Source: Promicromonospora sukumoe (lineage in GTDB: Bacteria; Actinomycetota; Actinomycetes; Actinomycetales; Cellulomonadaceae). From it: 64,000 bases of DNA. Location of the stretch: the NCBI RefSeq assembly GCF_014137995.1, contig NZ_JACGWV010000001.1, positions 3,286,001 to 3,350,000 of the forward strand, given 5' to 3'. A program made the position numbers and the translations under genes. Each line of letters opens with the position of its first letter. The first letter of the stretch is position 1. The notes beneath the pieces were generated by a model. The model was not told where the DNA came from and searched no databases. It was given only the letters and a program-made list of their open reading frames with translations. Below, one piece after another: positions 1 to 9,130 of the stretch.

Positions 1-927
1 CGTCGGGCGCTCCAGGCCCCGCCGGTCCAGGTAGGCCTGGGCCCGGGCGCGCAGGCCGCGGACGAACCGGAACGGCGTCAGCAGGCCCGCGGTCCGGACG
101 CCCTCGACGACGCGCTCCGGGCGGAACACGAGGCCGCCGTCGGACACACCGCCCTCGGACGCGCCGCCGTCAGACACCGTGAGCTCCCCGAGCACCACGA
201 AGCTCCGGTTCCCGGCGAGCTGCTCGTCGTGCCGGTGGAAGAGCAGGCTCGCCGGACCCGGCTTCGCGTCGACGCCGGGGACCAGCAGGCCGCCGTCGGC
301 GGCCACGGGGACCACGCGCTCCAGGGTGGGCCGCCCGTCGTCGTCGAGCCGGGCCAGGACGCCGCTGGTGAAGCTGCCGAGCTCCCGGGCGACCGGGGCC
401 GGCAGGCCGGGCATCGCGGGGACGGACAGCGGCCCCCTCGGGGCGGGCAGCGCCGGGCGTGTCGTGACGACGACGGGCGTCACGCTGATGATCAGCCGCA
501 TGTAGTACACGTCCAGGAGGCGGCGGACGAGCCCCCCGGTCGACAGGGCGCGCGACGACGGCTGCGCCGACGAGATCCGCTGCCACAGGTCGGCGTTGCG
601 CGCGAAGCTGGTCACGATCTCGTCCGGGCTCTCGCCCTCGCCCTGGAGCAGCACCTGGCCCGGCCGGTCCGGCACCGAGAGGTCCAGGCCGCTGCCCGTC
701 GGGTCCGAGAACAGGAGGGCGACGCGGGGGTCGCGGCGCACGTTGAGCGCCTTCTGGGCGAACCCGATCGACGTGGACAGCACGAAGGTCTGGTCGGCGG
801 GCCGCCAGACGCCGGACACCGGCCACGCGACCGGGGTGCCGGACCGCGAGATGGTGGCGACCTCGCAGGTCAGGTAGGACGACATGATGCGGGCAACACC
901 TGGATCGACCAGCTGGTCGTGTTCCAT
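1..927 (-). CDS. PPOX-like flavin-binding split-barrel protein, 3' end cut by window edge
   Basis: The first 309 codons lie in the window and no stop is reached before position 1. The start chosen is the ATG at 927 (MEHDQLVDPGVARI), with a GGAAGAG ribosome site 7 nt upstream; an in-frame ATG at 885 is a possible alternative. The N-terminal part (ATISRSGTPVAWPVSG, then RDPRVALLFSDP) has the look of the FMN-binding split barrel of the pyridoxamine 5'-phosphate oxidase superfamily. A second stretch around residues 190-240 (GVLARLDDDGRPTLERV) looks like another barrel half, so this may be a two-domain F420- or FMN-dependent reductase. Substrate unknown. A short SDGG/SEGG repeat lies near residue 265. 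Transcribed divergently from the oxidase at 1042. Confidence 0.7.
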   Translation of the reverse strand, partial: MEHDQLVDPGVARIMSSYLTCEVATISRSGTPVAWPVSGVWRPADQTFVLSTSIGFAQKALNVRRDPRVALLFSDPTGSGLDLSVPDRPGQVLLQGEGESPDEIVTSFARNADLWQRISSAQPSSRALSTGGLVRRLLDVYYMRLIISVTPVVVTTRPALPAPRGPLSVPAMPGLPAPVARELGSFTSGVLARLDDDGRPTLERVVPVAADGGLLVPGVDAKPGPASLLFHRHDEQLAGNRSFVVLGELTVSDGGASEGGVSDGGLVFRPERVVEGVRTAGLLTPFRFVRGLRARAQAYLDRRGLERPT

Positions 928-1027
928 GAGGAGTCTCTTCCGTACGGGTTCCGGAGCGGGGCGCGGAAAGTATGGCAGCGTTTCCGCAGGTCAGGTTTCC
1001 GCGGGCAACCGTCCCTGGGCGGCGGGC

Positions 1028-1033
1028 TACGAT
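1028..1033 (+). promoter_or_regulatory. -10 box (TACGAT) for a leaderless transcript
   Basis: TACGAT ends 8 nt before the ATG at 1042, so transcription should begin at or next to the start codon. No ribosome site is seen. Confidence 0.5.
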
Positions 1034-1041
1034 CCGAGACG

Positions 1042-2436
1042 ATGACCCGCACCGACTCCCCCGCGCTCGCCGCGGCCCTGCGAACCAGCCTGCCCGACGG
1101 CGCCGTGCTCACCGAGGACGTCGAGCGCTACGCCCACGACGACGCCGAGTGGGCCGACCACGCGACGCCCGCCGCCGTCGTGCTCGCCACGAGCCTGGAC
1201 GACGTCGTCGCGACCGTGCGGATCGCGGGCGAGTACGGCGCGCCCGTGGTCCCACGCGGGGCCGGGACGGGCCTGTCGGGCGGGGCGAACGCGATGGCCG
1301 GCGCCGTCGTGCTGTCGCTGGAGCGGATGACCCGGATCGTCGAGGTGAACGCCGCGGAGCGGTACGCCGTGGTCGAGGCGGGCGTGCTCAACGACGACCT
1401 GCGCCGGCACGTCGCGCAGCACGGGCTCTGGTACCCGCCGGACCCGGCGAGCCAGGCGATCTCGACCATCGGCGGCAACGTCGCGACCAACGCGGGCGGC
1501 CTGTGCTGCGTCAAGTACGGCGTGACCCGCGACTACGTGCTCGGCATGACGGTGGTGCTCGCCGACGGCTCCGTCGCCCGGCTCGGCCGGACCACGGCCA
1601 AGGGCGTCACCGGCTACGACCTGACGGGCCTGATGGTCGGGTCGGAGGGCACGCTGGGCGTCGTCGTCGACGTGACGCTCAAGCTCCGCCCGCTCGGCGG
1701 GCGCGAGGACCGGGCGATCGTCGGCTGGTTCCCCTCGCTGGCCGACGCCGGGAACGCCGTCGCCGCCGTCTCGGCCGCCGGCATCGTGCCCGCCGCGCTG
1801 GAGCTCATCGACAGCACCTGCCTGCGCGCCGTCGCCGACTGGCAGGGCTGGACGCTCCCCGAGGGCGCGGCCGCGCTGCTGCTCGCGAAGGTCGACGAAC
1901 CCGGCGCCGCGGGCGAGGCCCTCGCCGACCGGGTCGCCGCGTTCTTCGAGGAGGCGGGCGGCACCCAGGTGGAGCGCGCCTTCGAGGCGGACGAGGTGGA
2001 CCGGCTCTTCCTCGCGCGCCGCCTCGCCTACCCCGCGCTCGAACGGCTCGGCCCCGTGCTCACCGAGGACGTCTGCGTGCCGCGCGGCGCCGTACCCGAG
2101 ATGCTGAGCCGGATCGAGCGGATCGCCCGGGAGGCCGACGTCGTGATCGCGAACATCGCGCACGCGGGCGACGGCAACCTCCACCCGCTGATCATCGCGC
2201 CCGACGGCGACGACGCCGCCAAGGCCCGCGCCAAGACGGCGTTCGACCGGATCGTCGACGAGTGCCGGGCGCTGGGCGGCACGGTGACCGGCGAGCACGG
2301 CGTCGGGCTGCTGAAGCTGCCGGGCGCGGCGGCCGAGCTGAGCCCGGCGGTGCTCGCGATGCACCGGGCGATCAAGGACGCGCTGGACCCGCGGGGGCTG
2401 CTGAACCCGGGGAAGGCGTTCCCGGCGGCGGGCTGA
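1042..2436 (+). CDS. FAD-binding oxidase, GlcD/D-lactate dehydrogenase type
   Basis: A 464-residue flavoprotein of the vanillyl-alcohol-oxidase/GlcD family, whose members oxidise 2-hydroxy acids such as glycolate or D-lactate. The N-terminal FAD-binding half shows VVPRGAGTGLSGGANA (about residues 71-86), GGNVATNAGG (about 152-161) and MVGSEGTLGVVVDV (about 198-211). The C-terminal cap shows HAGDGNLHPLI with the usual substrate-site histidines and TVTGEHGVGLLK near the end. Length is normal for the family. The reading frame stays open far upstream, but homology-like sequence begins only at ATG 1042, and that ATG sits at a leaderless promoter. Probably a single-gene unit: no GlcE or GlcF partner follows. 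Exact substrate not determinable. Confidence 0.9.
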   Translation: MTRTDSPALAAALRTSLPDGAVLTEDVERYAHDDAEWADHATPAAVVLATSLDDVVATVRIAGEYGAPVVPRGAGTGLSGGANAMAGAVVLSLERMTRIVEVNAAERYAVVEAGVLNDDLRRHVAQHGLWYPPDPASQAISTIGGNVATNAGGLCCVKYGVTRDYVLGMTVVLADGSVARLGRTTAKGVTGYDLTGLMVGSEGTLGVVVDVTLKLRPLGGREDRAIVGWFPSLADAGNAVAAVSAAGIVPAALELIDSTCLRAVADWQGWTLPEGAAALLLAKVDEPGAAGEALADRVAAFFEEAGGTQVERAFEADEVDRLFLARRLAYPALERLGPVLTEDVCVPRGAVPEMLSRIERIAREADVVIANIAHAGDGNLHPLIIAPDGDDAAKARAKTAFDRIVDECRALGGTVTGEHGVGLLKLPGAAAELSPAVLAMHRAIKDALDPRGLLNPGKAFPAAG

Positions 2437-2460
2437 CGGGCTGACCCGGCTGGACAAACC

Positions 2461-2515
2461 GGACCATGCAGCTGCTGCCAGGACAGCGCTCTCCCTGGCA
2501 GCAGGTGCATGGTCC
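2461..2515. terminator. Long inverted repeat, 22-bp arms, downstream of the FAD oxidase
   Basis: GGACCATGCAGCTGCTGCC begins the left arm (2461-2482). The right arm (2494-2515) is its reverse complement with one mismatch, and the loop is 11 nt. It lies 24 bp after the oxidase stop and has no T tract. Placement suggests a hairpin terminator or REP-like element. Confidence 0.6.
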
Positions 2516-2641
2516 GTAATCGCCGGTCGTCCCAGCACACCGGGCGGGTCGGCCAGCCTCCGGGCGAACCGCGGGCCTCAACGGCCTGATTCACCCCCTG
2601 GTCCCCGGCGACCCGGCACCCCTACACTGGCGACCGCGTGT

Positions 2642-2655
2642 TTGAAACGTTGCAA
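2642..2655. promoter_or_regulatory. LacI-type operator upstream of the rhamnosidase
   Basis: TTGAAACGTTGCAA is a near-palindrome (12 of 14 positions symmetric) with the central CG typical of LacI-family operators. It lies 41 bp upstream of the rhamnosidase start. Its sequence differs from the GTGATCGATCAC sites next to the LacI gene at 61940, so a different LacI protein, not in this window, probably binds it. Confidence 0.55.
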
Positions 2656-2696
2656 CGGAGCTCGTTCTCTCGACACCGCACCCGCCTGGAGGCGTC

Positions 2697-5600
2697 ATGG
2701 CCCTGGACCGCAGAACGTTCCTCAAGACCGCCGGCGTCGCGTCGACGTCGGCCGCCCTGCCCGTCGGCACAGCCGGCACCGCCGCCGCGTTGCCGGGCCA
2801 GCCCGGCGCCCTCCGGCTGACCGACCCCCTCGTCGAGAAGAAGACCAGCCCGCTCGGGATCGACGTCGACCGCCCCCGGTTCTCCTGGACCGTCGCGACC
2901 GAGCGGCGCGGCGTCGAGCAGAAGTCGTACCGCCTGCGGGTCAGCACCACGGGGCCACGCCCCACCACGGTCTGGGACAGCGGCGTCGTGCGCTCCCCCG
3001 AGTCGGCCAACGTCGAGTACGCCGGGCCCTCGCTCGACGCCGCGACCGAGCACACCTGGCGGGTCGACGTCGTCACCACGCACGGGGCGGCGTCGGCGAC
3101 GTCGGGCTTCCGCACCGGGCTGTACGCCGACGACGACTGGGCGGGCGCCGCCTGGATCGGCAACGAGCGCGTCCCGGACCAGGTCACCGACCTGCGGTTC
3201 GACGGCGCCGCGTGGATGTGGGCGGCCGAGGGCGACCTGCCCGGCCAGGACCGGGCGTTCCGGGTCACGCGGCCCGCGCCCGACGGCGCGCACGCCACCC
3301 GGGCGGAGGCTCTGATCACGGCCGACGACTCCTTCACGCTCTGGGTCGACGGCACCGAGGTGGGCGGCACCGAGCCCGCCGAGAACGGCTGGCAGGCGGG
3401 GCGCTTCTTCGCGACTGACCTGTCCGGGGGCGCGTCCAGCACGGTGCTCGCTGTACGCGGCACCAACGACGCCGTCAGCGCGGGCGCGGTGCTCGCCGTC
3501 GTCCGCCTGACCTACTCGGACGGGACCACCGCGACCCTGACCAGCGGGGACGAGTGGAAGGCCGCCACCGACTTCGCGGACGACTTCGCCCGCCCCGACC
3601 TCGACGACGCAGGCTGGGAGCAGGCCGCCGAGATCGCGACCTACGGTTCGGGCCCGTGGGGCAGCGGGGTGCGGCTGCCGACGCCGGACCCGCAGCCGGC
3701 GCCGCTGCTGCGCACGGAGATCGAGGTCGGGGCCGGGCTCGCGAGCGCCACGCTGTACCTGGCCGCGGGCGGGTACGCCGCCGTGTCGGTGAACGGGCGG
3801 CCCGCCGACGACAGCGTGCTGGCGCCGGGGTTCTCCGACTACGACGACACCGTGCAGTACACCGCGACCGACGTGACGCGGCGGCTGCGCCGGGGCCGCA
3901 ACGCACTGGGCGTCGAGCTGGGCCGCGGCTTCTACGGGATGACCGGCGGCAACGTGTGGCGCTGGGAGGCGCCGCCGTGGCACGACGAGCCCGTGGCGCG
4001 CGCGGTGCTGCGCCTGGAGTACGCCGGCGGGCGCGTCGAGCGCGTCGTCACGGACGGGACGTGGCGCCTGCACGCGGGTCCGACGGTGTTCGACGACCTC
4101 TACGGCGGCGAGCGGTTCGACGCGCGGCGGGCGCTGCCCGGCTGGGACACGATCGGGTTCGACGACGCCGGCTGGGCGCCGGTCACCGTGGCGCCCGGGC
4201 CGCGGGGCGTGCTGGTCAACCAGCGTCAGCAGCCGATCGAGGTCACGGAGTCGCTGCCCGCCGTCGAGGTGACCGAGCCCGAGCCGGGCGTGTACGTGGT
4301 GAAGTTCCCGCGCGTGATCGCGGGCTGGGTGCGGTACTCCGTCACGGGTCCGGCCGGCGCGACGGTCCGGGCCGCCCACGGCGAGAAGCTGACCGCGGCC
4401 GGGCGCGTGAACCTGAGCAACAACGGCGGGTTCCAGGCCGGGTTCCAGACCGACCGGTTCACGCTGGCCGGCACCGCGCGGCCGGAGACGTGGGAGCCGC
4501 GCTTCTCGTACAAGGGCTTCCAGTACATCGAGGTCACGGGCTGGCCGCAGGACGGGCCGCCGCCGCTGTCGGCCTTCACCGCGCGGGTGGTGCACACGGC
4601 CGCCGCCGAGACCGGGACGTTCGACAGCTCCAGCGACATCATGAACCGCACGCACCGGGCCGTGGTGGACACGCTGAAGAACAACATCCACGGCATCCCG
4701 ACCGACACCCCGATGTTCGAGAAGAACGGCTGGACCGGCGACGCCGCCGTCGGCGCCGAGATGTTCCTGGTCAACCTCGACGTGCACGAGCTGTTCGCCA
4801 AGTGGCTGCGCGACGTGCACGAGACCCGGGACGAGGCGGGCCGCCCGCTGGTCATCGCGCCGAGCTCCGGCGACTGGGGCGAGTGGGGCGTGTGCCCGCC
4901 GTGGCACGCGGCGTACGTGATGATCCCCTGGTGGCTCTACCAGTACGGCGGCGACACCCGCGTGCTGACCGACTGCTACGACGGCATGAAGCGGTACGTC
5001 GACCTGGAGTTCGACCGCTCCCAGGGCGGCATCGTGCCCGACGCGCGGCTCGGCGACTGGGTGAGCCCCGAGGCGAGCCCGGCCGGCGGCAACGCGCCGG
5101 AGGACCTGCGGGTCTCCGCCACGGCGTTCCTCTACGCGATGACGACGTCGATGCGGCGCAGCGCCGGTTTCCTGGGCAAGGCGGCCGACGTCGAGCACTT
5201 CGCCCGCAACGCCGCCACGATCAGGGCCGCCTTCAACGACGCCTTCCTCGACGCCGACGCCGGGCACTACCGCGGCACCGGGGACCGGGGTTACCGGCAG
5301 ACGCACAACGTGCTGGCCGTGGAGTTCGGGCTCGTGCCGGACGCCGCGACGACGACGCGGGTCGTGGACAGCATCGTGGCCGACGTGCGCGCCAAGGGCA
5401 CCAAGCTCAACACGGGGGTGCTCGGCACCAAGTGGCTGCTGCCGGTGCTGACCCGGCACGGGCACGCCGACGTCGCCTACCAGCTCGCCGTGCAGACCGG
5501 CTACCCGAGCTGGGGCTACATGATCGAGAGCGGCGCGACCTCGATGTGGGAGCACTGGTCGCGGGAGGCCCGCTCCTACGGCCACTACTTCCTCGGCACC

Positions 5601-5957
5601 GTGGACGACTGGTTCTACCAGCACGTCGCGGGCATCCAGGCCTCGCCCGAGACCGGGTTCCGGGACCTGACGATCGCCCCGGCGGTCACGGAGCACCTGG
5701 ACCGGGCGAGCGCGAGCGTGCGGACGCCGTACGGCACCGTGTCCAGCGCGTGGCGGCGCACGGGCGGGCGGCTCCGGCTCAGCGTGACCGTGCCCGTGGG
5801 GTCGACCGCGACGGTGCGCCTGCCGGTCGACGACCCGGACGCCGTCACCGAGCAGGGCCGCCCGCTGGGGCGCGCCGAGGGGGTCCGCGACGTCGCGGCC
5901 GAGGACGGCGCGGTCCTGGTGCGGGTCGGTTCCGGCCGGTACACGTTCGTCGCGTAG
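2697..5957 (+). CDS. Secreted alpha-L-rhamnosidase, GH78
   Basis: A 1086-residue enzyme that removes terminal alpha-L-rhamnose from plant glycosides or pectic side chains. The N terminus (MALDRRTFLKTAGVAS) is a Tat signal with the twin arginine, so it should be exported folded. Beta-sandwich domains typical of bacterial rhamnosidases fill roughly residues 35-600, followed by the (alpha/alpha)6 barrel. The family signature DTPMFEKNGWTGDA places the probable general acid at Glu675, and ESGATSMWEHW places the probable base at Glu944. A C-terminal beta-sandwich ends the protein. The ATG at 2697 has GGAGG 4 nt upstream. A LacI-like operator at 2642 suggests sugar-induced expression. Monocistronic. 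Confidence 0.95.
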   Translation: MALDRRTFLKTAGVASTSAALPVGTAGTAAALPGQPGALRLTDPLVEKKTSPLGIDVDRPRFSWTVATERRGVEQKSYRLRVSTTGPRPTTVWDSGVVRSPESANVEYAGPSLDAATEHTWRVDVVTTHGAASATSGFRTGLYADDDWAGAAWIGNERVPDQVTDLRFDGAAWMWAAEGDLPGQDRAFRVTRPAPDGAHATRAEALITADDSFTLWVDGTEVGGTEPAENGWQAGRFFATDLSGGASSTVLAVRGTNDAVSAGAVLAVVRLTYSDGTTATLTSGDEWKAATDFADDFARPDLDDAGWEQAAEIATYGSGPWGSGVRLPTPDPQPAPLLRTEIEVGAGLASATLYLAAGGYAAVSVNGRPADDSVLAPGFSDYDDTVQYTATDVTRRLRRGRNALGVELGRGFYGMTGGNVWRWEAPPWHDEPVARAVLRLEYAGGRVERVVTDGTWRLHAGPTVFDDLYGGERFDARRALPGWDTIGFDDAGWAPVTVAPGPRGVLVNQRQQPIEVTESLPAVEVTEPEPGVYVVKFPRVIAGWVRYSVTGPAGATVRAAHGEKLTAAGRVNLSNNGGFQAGFQTDRFTLAGTARPETWEPRFSYKGFQYIEVTGWPQDGPPPLSAFTARVVHTAAAETGTFDSSSDIMNRTHRAVVDTLKNNIHGIPTDTPMFEKNGWTGDAAVGAEMFLVNLDVHELFAKWLRDVHETRDEAGRPLVIAPSSGDWGEWGVCPPWHAAYVMIPWWLYQYGGDTRVLTDCYDGMKRYVDLEFDRSQGGIVPDARLGDWVSPEASPAGGNAPEDLRVSATAFLYAMTTSMRRSAGFLGKAADVEHFARNAATIRAAFNDAFLDADAGHYRGTGDRGYRQTHNVLAVEFGLVPDAATTTRVVDSIVADVRAKGTKLNTGVLGTKWLLPVLTRHGHADVAYQLAVQTGYPSWGYMIESGATSMWEHWSREARSYGHYFLGTVDDWFYQHVAGIQASPETGFRDLTIAPAVTEHLDRASASVRTPYGTVSSAWRRTGGRLRLSVTVPVGSTATVRLPVDDPDAVTEQGRPLGRAEGVRDVAAEDGAVLVRVGSGRYTFVA

Positions 5958-5977
5958 CGCCGTCCGCCCCGGAGGCC

Positions 5978-6871
5978 TCAGGCCTTCGGGGCCTGCCGCT
6001 CCGCCTCCAGGTACGACTCGGGCGGGTCGAACTGCGCGAGCACGAGCTCGGCGCCGAACGGGTCGCGGATCAGCGCCTCCTTGCTCCACTCGCCGTCCTC
6101 CTTGTGGAGCACCGTCGCTCCGCCCCGCTCGGCGTCCGCGGCGGACCGGTCCCGGTCGGCGACGGCGAACGTCACCTGCCAGTGCGCCGGGCCCTCACCG
6201 GTCAGCATCCCGGCCACGACGTCGGAGAAGCCGGGCGGCACACCCTCCTGCCGCTCGTTGATGCGGGGGTCGACCGTGGCGGCCAGGTGGTCGCCGTACC
6301 CGGGGACGCGCGCCATGCCCGCCCCCAGGTCGTCGGTGCGCTCCCAGCCGAGCAGCGGGCCGTAGAACCGCAGCGCGGTGTCCAGGTCCGGCGTGAACAG
6401 GTTGCTGAAGTTCCAGGTGTCCGGCGCGTTGACGGCCTGGGCGCCGGGCCGCCCGTCCGCCTGGAAGAGCCGGCTGGGCGCGCCCTGCGGGTCGACGATC
6501 CGCGCCATGCGCCCGGCGCGGTGGTCCGGGGGCCCGACGTCCTCCGGCCGCGAGCTGACGACGCCGCCCAACTCGGTCACCCGCGCGACGGCGGCGTCGA
6601 CGTCGTCCACCGCGAGGTAGGTGTGCCACGCGACCTCGCCGTCGAGGCCCGCGGACGGCGTGGCGATGGCGGCGACGGACGTGCCGCCGGAGTCGTCCAG
6701 CGACGCGACGACGTAGCGCCCGGGCGCGCCGGGCGGGAGCTGTTCGGTGAACCGCCAGTGGAACAGGTCGCCGTAGAAGCCGAGCGCCGCGTCGACGTCC
6801 GACGTCTCCAGGTCGACCCAGCTCGGCACGCCGTGCGGGTAGGTCCGAGGGGTGGTGGGTGTGTCAGCCAT
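5978..6871 (-). CDS. Double VOC-domain protein (glyoxalase/bleomycin-resistance fold)
   Basis: 297 residues made of two vicinal-oxygen-chelate modules, about 10-135 (PSWVDLETSDVDAALGFYGD) and 150-290 (WNFSNLFTPDLDTALRFYGP). Such two-module proteins bind a metal or small ligand; many actinobacterial members are annotated only as VOC family proteins, and no specific reaction can be read from this one. The start codon lies inside the 3' end of the glycosyltransferase gene (8-bp overlap), with GGAGGA upstream, so translation is probably coupled. Last gene of the three-gene unit 9016 to 5978. Confidence 0.85.
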   Translation of the reverse strand: MADTPTTPRTYPHGVPSWVDLETSDVDAALGFYGDLFHWRFTEQLPPGAPGRYVVASLDDSGGTSVAAIATPSAGLDGEVAWHTYLAVDDVDAAVARVTELGGVVSSRPEDVGPPDHRAGRMARIVDPQGAPSRLFQADGRPGAQAVNAPDTWNFSNLFTPDLDTALRFYGPLLGWERTDDLGAGMARVPGYGDHLAATVDPRINERQEGVPPGFSDVVAGMLTGEGPAHWQVTFAVADRDRSAADAERGGATVLHKEDGEWSKEALIRDPFGAELVLAQFDPPESYLEAERQAPKA

Positions 6872-8030
6872 GCCGTCCTCCAGATGGGGTTGCGCTACTG
6901 ACGATCCTGCCTCCCGCCACTGACATCCGCCGCTGGGCCGGGACGACGCTCACCGGAGCCGGCGCGACCGTGCTCTCGTCCCCCGCGAACACCACGTGCC
7001 GCTGCACCGTGTACCCCGCCAGGAACAGCGTCGCGTCGGTGACCGCCTTGGCCGCCAACAGCGGCACGCCGAGCGTGCCGGTCAGGGCGTCGAGCATGCC
7101 GTAGCTCGCGGCGAGCAGCAGGCCCGCGAGCGTCGCGTACTGCACGGCGGACCGCCGGGCGGGGGCGCGTCGTCCGGCACGGAAGACGAGGTGGCGGTTG
7201 ACCAGGTAGTTGACGCCGGCCGAGACGAGGCGGGCGCCGACGACGCTCACGAGGAGCGATCCCGTGAGCGCCTGGAGCGCGAGGAGGAGCGCGGCGTCGA
7301 GGACGAACGCCGTCAGGCCGGAGGCGGCGAAGGCGAGCAGCGGGCCCAGCACGCTCGCGGAGTCGTGCAGCGGCCGGAAGTGGGACGAGCTGTTGCGTTC
7401 CAGGTAGACGGTGGTGATCGGCACCTGGGCGAGCCGGACGGGCCAGCGCGTGGCCCGCAGCAGCACGCGCTGCTCGTACTCGAACCGGTCGCCGGGCACA
7501 GCCAGGAGACGCGGGAGCAGGTCGGGGGCGTAGCCGCGCAGCCCGGTCTGGGTGTCGGGCAGGCGGACGCCGGTGGCGAGCCGGAAGGCGTGCGCGCTGA
7601 CGGTGTTGCCCACACGGCTGCGCAGCGGCACGTCCGGCCCGGAGAAGGATCGGACGCCGAGCACGACGTCGCCCGCCCCCGCCACCAGGGCGTCGGCGAC
7701 GGCGCGGACGTCGTCCGGGGTGTGCTGCCCGTCGGCGTCCGCGGTGACAACGGGGGTGCCGGGGCCCGCCAGCAGCCGCGCGAACGCGGTGCGCAGGGCC
7801 GCGCCCTTGCCACGGTTGCGGTCGTGCCGCAGCACGGGGACGCCCCGGGCCTCGACGGCGGCGAACACGTCGGCGAAGGCGGGACCGGAGCCGTCGTCCA
7901 CCACCAGGACGTCGGTGAGGCCGCGCGCCGCGAGGCCGTCGAGCAGGCTGGTCAGCCGCGCGTCGGGCCGGTAGGCGGGCACGACGACGACGGGGGTCAC
8001 GGGCTCCGGGCCGACGGACACCGCCCTCAC
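6864..8030 (-). CDS. GT2 glycosyltransferase fused to a GtrA-like membrane domain
   Basis: 388 residues. The N-terminal half is a family 2 glycosyltransferase (VVVPAYRPDARL, then VVDDGSG, then a DAD motif in TADADGQHTPDD) that resembles polyprenol-phosphate mannose/glucose synthases. From about residue 225 four hydrophobic segments form a GtrA-like domain, thought to help flip polyprenol-linked sugars (NYLVNRHLVFR is characteristic). The GTG at 8030 overlaps the upstream stop as GTGA, the usual sign of translational coupling; a second in-frame GTG at 8021 is possible. The arrangement fits synthesis and membrane delivery of a lipid-linked sugar for a surface polymer. Confidence 0.88.
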   Translation of the reverse strand: MRAVSVGPEPVTPVVVVPAYRPDARLTSLLDGLAARGLTDVLVVDDGSGPAFADVFAAVEARGVPVLRHDRNRGKGAALRTAFARLLAGPGTPVVTADADGQHTPDDVRAVADALVAGAGDVVLGVRSFSGPDVPLRSRVGNTVSAHAFRLATGVRLPDTQTGLRGYAPDLLPRLLAVPGDRFEYEQRVLLRATRWPVRLAQVPITTVYLERNSSSHFRPLHDSASVLGPLLAFAASGLTAFVLDAALLLALQALTGSLLVSVVGARLVSAGVNYLVNRHLVFRAGRRAPARRSAVQYATLAGLLLAASYGMLDALTGTLGVPLLAAKAVTDATLFLAGYTVQRHVVFAGDESTVAPAPVSVVPAQRRMSVAGGRIVSSATPSGGRHG

Positions 8031-9016
8031 CCCGCCACGTACAGGATGTCGGAGGTGGCGCGCTCGCCGCCGTTGGACGGCTGGTTGACGACCTCGCCGT
8101 CGAAGTAGAGCGTCGAGGACCCGCCGCCGTCGAGGTTGTACGCGGTGGTGGCGCCGAGGTCGGTCATGATCTGGGCGAGCTCGGTGAGGGTGACGCCGCG
8201 GCTGTAGCCCTCCTGCCGCCCGTCGACCACGACGATGACGTAGTGATTCTCGTCGATCACGCCGATGGCGGTGCGCGGCTGCTCGCCCTGGATGGAGTGG
8301 TTGCCGACGTTGGTGTCGACCTCGACGTCCTCGATCCCGTCCACGACCGACCCGTCCTCGACGAGCGCGGGGCCGAAGGAGACGGTGTTCCACACGCCGT
8401 CGGCGACGAGCTCGTCGGCCGTGGTGGTGGTCTCGTCGTAGACCTCGGCGTGGCCGTCCGTGTAGAAGGCGAGGCCCTCGCGGGCACCGTCGTCCCGGTA
8501 GACGACGCCGTTGCGGATCACGATGCCGGTGTCGCGGAACCCGTAGTAGTCGCCGTTGACGGCGAGCACGGCGCCGACGTCATCGGCGATGTCGCTGGTC
8601 TCGTCGGTGATGTTGGTGCCGAACTGGTCCTGGGCGAACGCGGAGCGGAGCTGCGTCGCGTCGTCGACCTGGACGTCGGCGACGTAGTAGGTGACCGTGT
8701 CGTCGCCCTCGCCGGTGCTGACCTGGCTGACGGTGATCCCGGTGTCGTCCGAGGTGTAGGAGTCGTCGGTGACCGTCGCGTCGGCGTCGGCTGCGTCGGC
8801 GTCACTGTCGGAGCTGCTGTCGTCGTCGGCGCCGCCTGTGGAGGAGGTGACGCCTTGCTCGGCCTCGTAGGCGGAGACGTCGGCGATCTCGACGTGCTCG
8901 ACGAGGTACCGGTCGGCGGCCCAGGCGACGCCGCCGACCGTGGGCAGGAGGAGGCCGGCGGTGATCGCGAGGGCGATCCGGCGCCGGCGGCGTGGGTGGT
9001 GGGTCGATGTGCTCAT
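8027..9016 (-). CDS. Membrane-anchored phosphodiester glycosidase family protein
   Basis: 329 residues with an N-terminal membrane anchor (about 12-35) and an acidic, Ser/Asp-rich spacer (about 60-95). The C-terminal NAGPA/DUF2233-type domain shows NGDYYGFRDTG, PRTAIGVIDEN, TTAYNLDGGGSSTLYFDG and a terminal NGGERATSDILYV, all hallmarks of the family that uncovers mannose-6-phosphate in eukaryotes and acts on exopolysaccharide or wall phosphodiester sugars in bacteria. First gene of the unit containing the GT2-GtrA protein, which supports a role in remodelling extracellular glycans. No strong ribosome site is visible; TAGGCC about 25 nt upstream of the ATG may be the -10 box. Confidence 0.88.
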   Translation of the reverse strand: MSTSTHHPRRRRRIALAITAGLLLPTVGGVAWAADRYLVEHVEIADVSAYEAEQGVTSSTGGADDDSSSDSDADAADADATVTDDSYTSDDTGITVSQVSTGEGDDTVTYYVADVQVDDATQLRSAFAQDQFGTNITDETSDIADDVGAVLAVNGDYYGFRDTGIVIRNGVVYRDDGAREGLAFYTDGHAEVYDETTTTADELVADGVWNTVSFGPALVEDGSVVDGIEDVEVDTNVGNHSIQGEQPRTAIGVIDENHYVIVVVDGRQEGYSRGVTLTELAQIMTDLGATTAYNLDGGGSSTLYFDGEVVNQPSNGGERATSDILYVAG

Positions 9017-9130
9017 GCGAACCGATGGAACGCGGTCGGCCTATGCCTGCGCCCCGGGGCGGCTCGGAGTTCTCCGAGAGTGCTGGGCGTCTCCTGGACG
9101 ACGTCGGGCCTCGCCCTGCTCCTGCGGGAC

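Noticed and set aside
229..1041. Upstream extension of the FAD oxidase reading frame to 229
   Set aside because: The added residues lack homology-like character, overlap the divergent PPOX-like gene and lie before the leaderless promoter at 1028.
2622..6089. A 1155-codon open frame antisense to the rhamnosidase
   Set aside because: Very high GC keeps antisense frames open. The translation is Arg/Gly/Pro/Val-rich with no family signal, while the plus strand encodes a complete GH78 enzyme.
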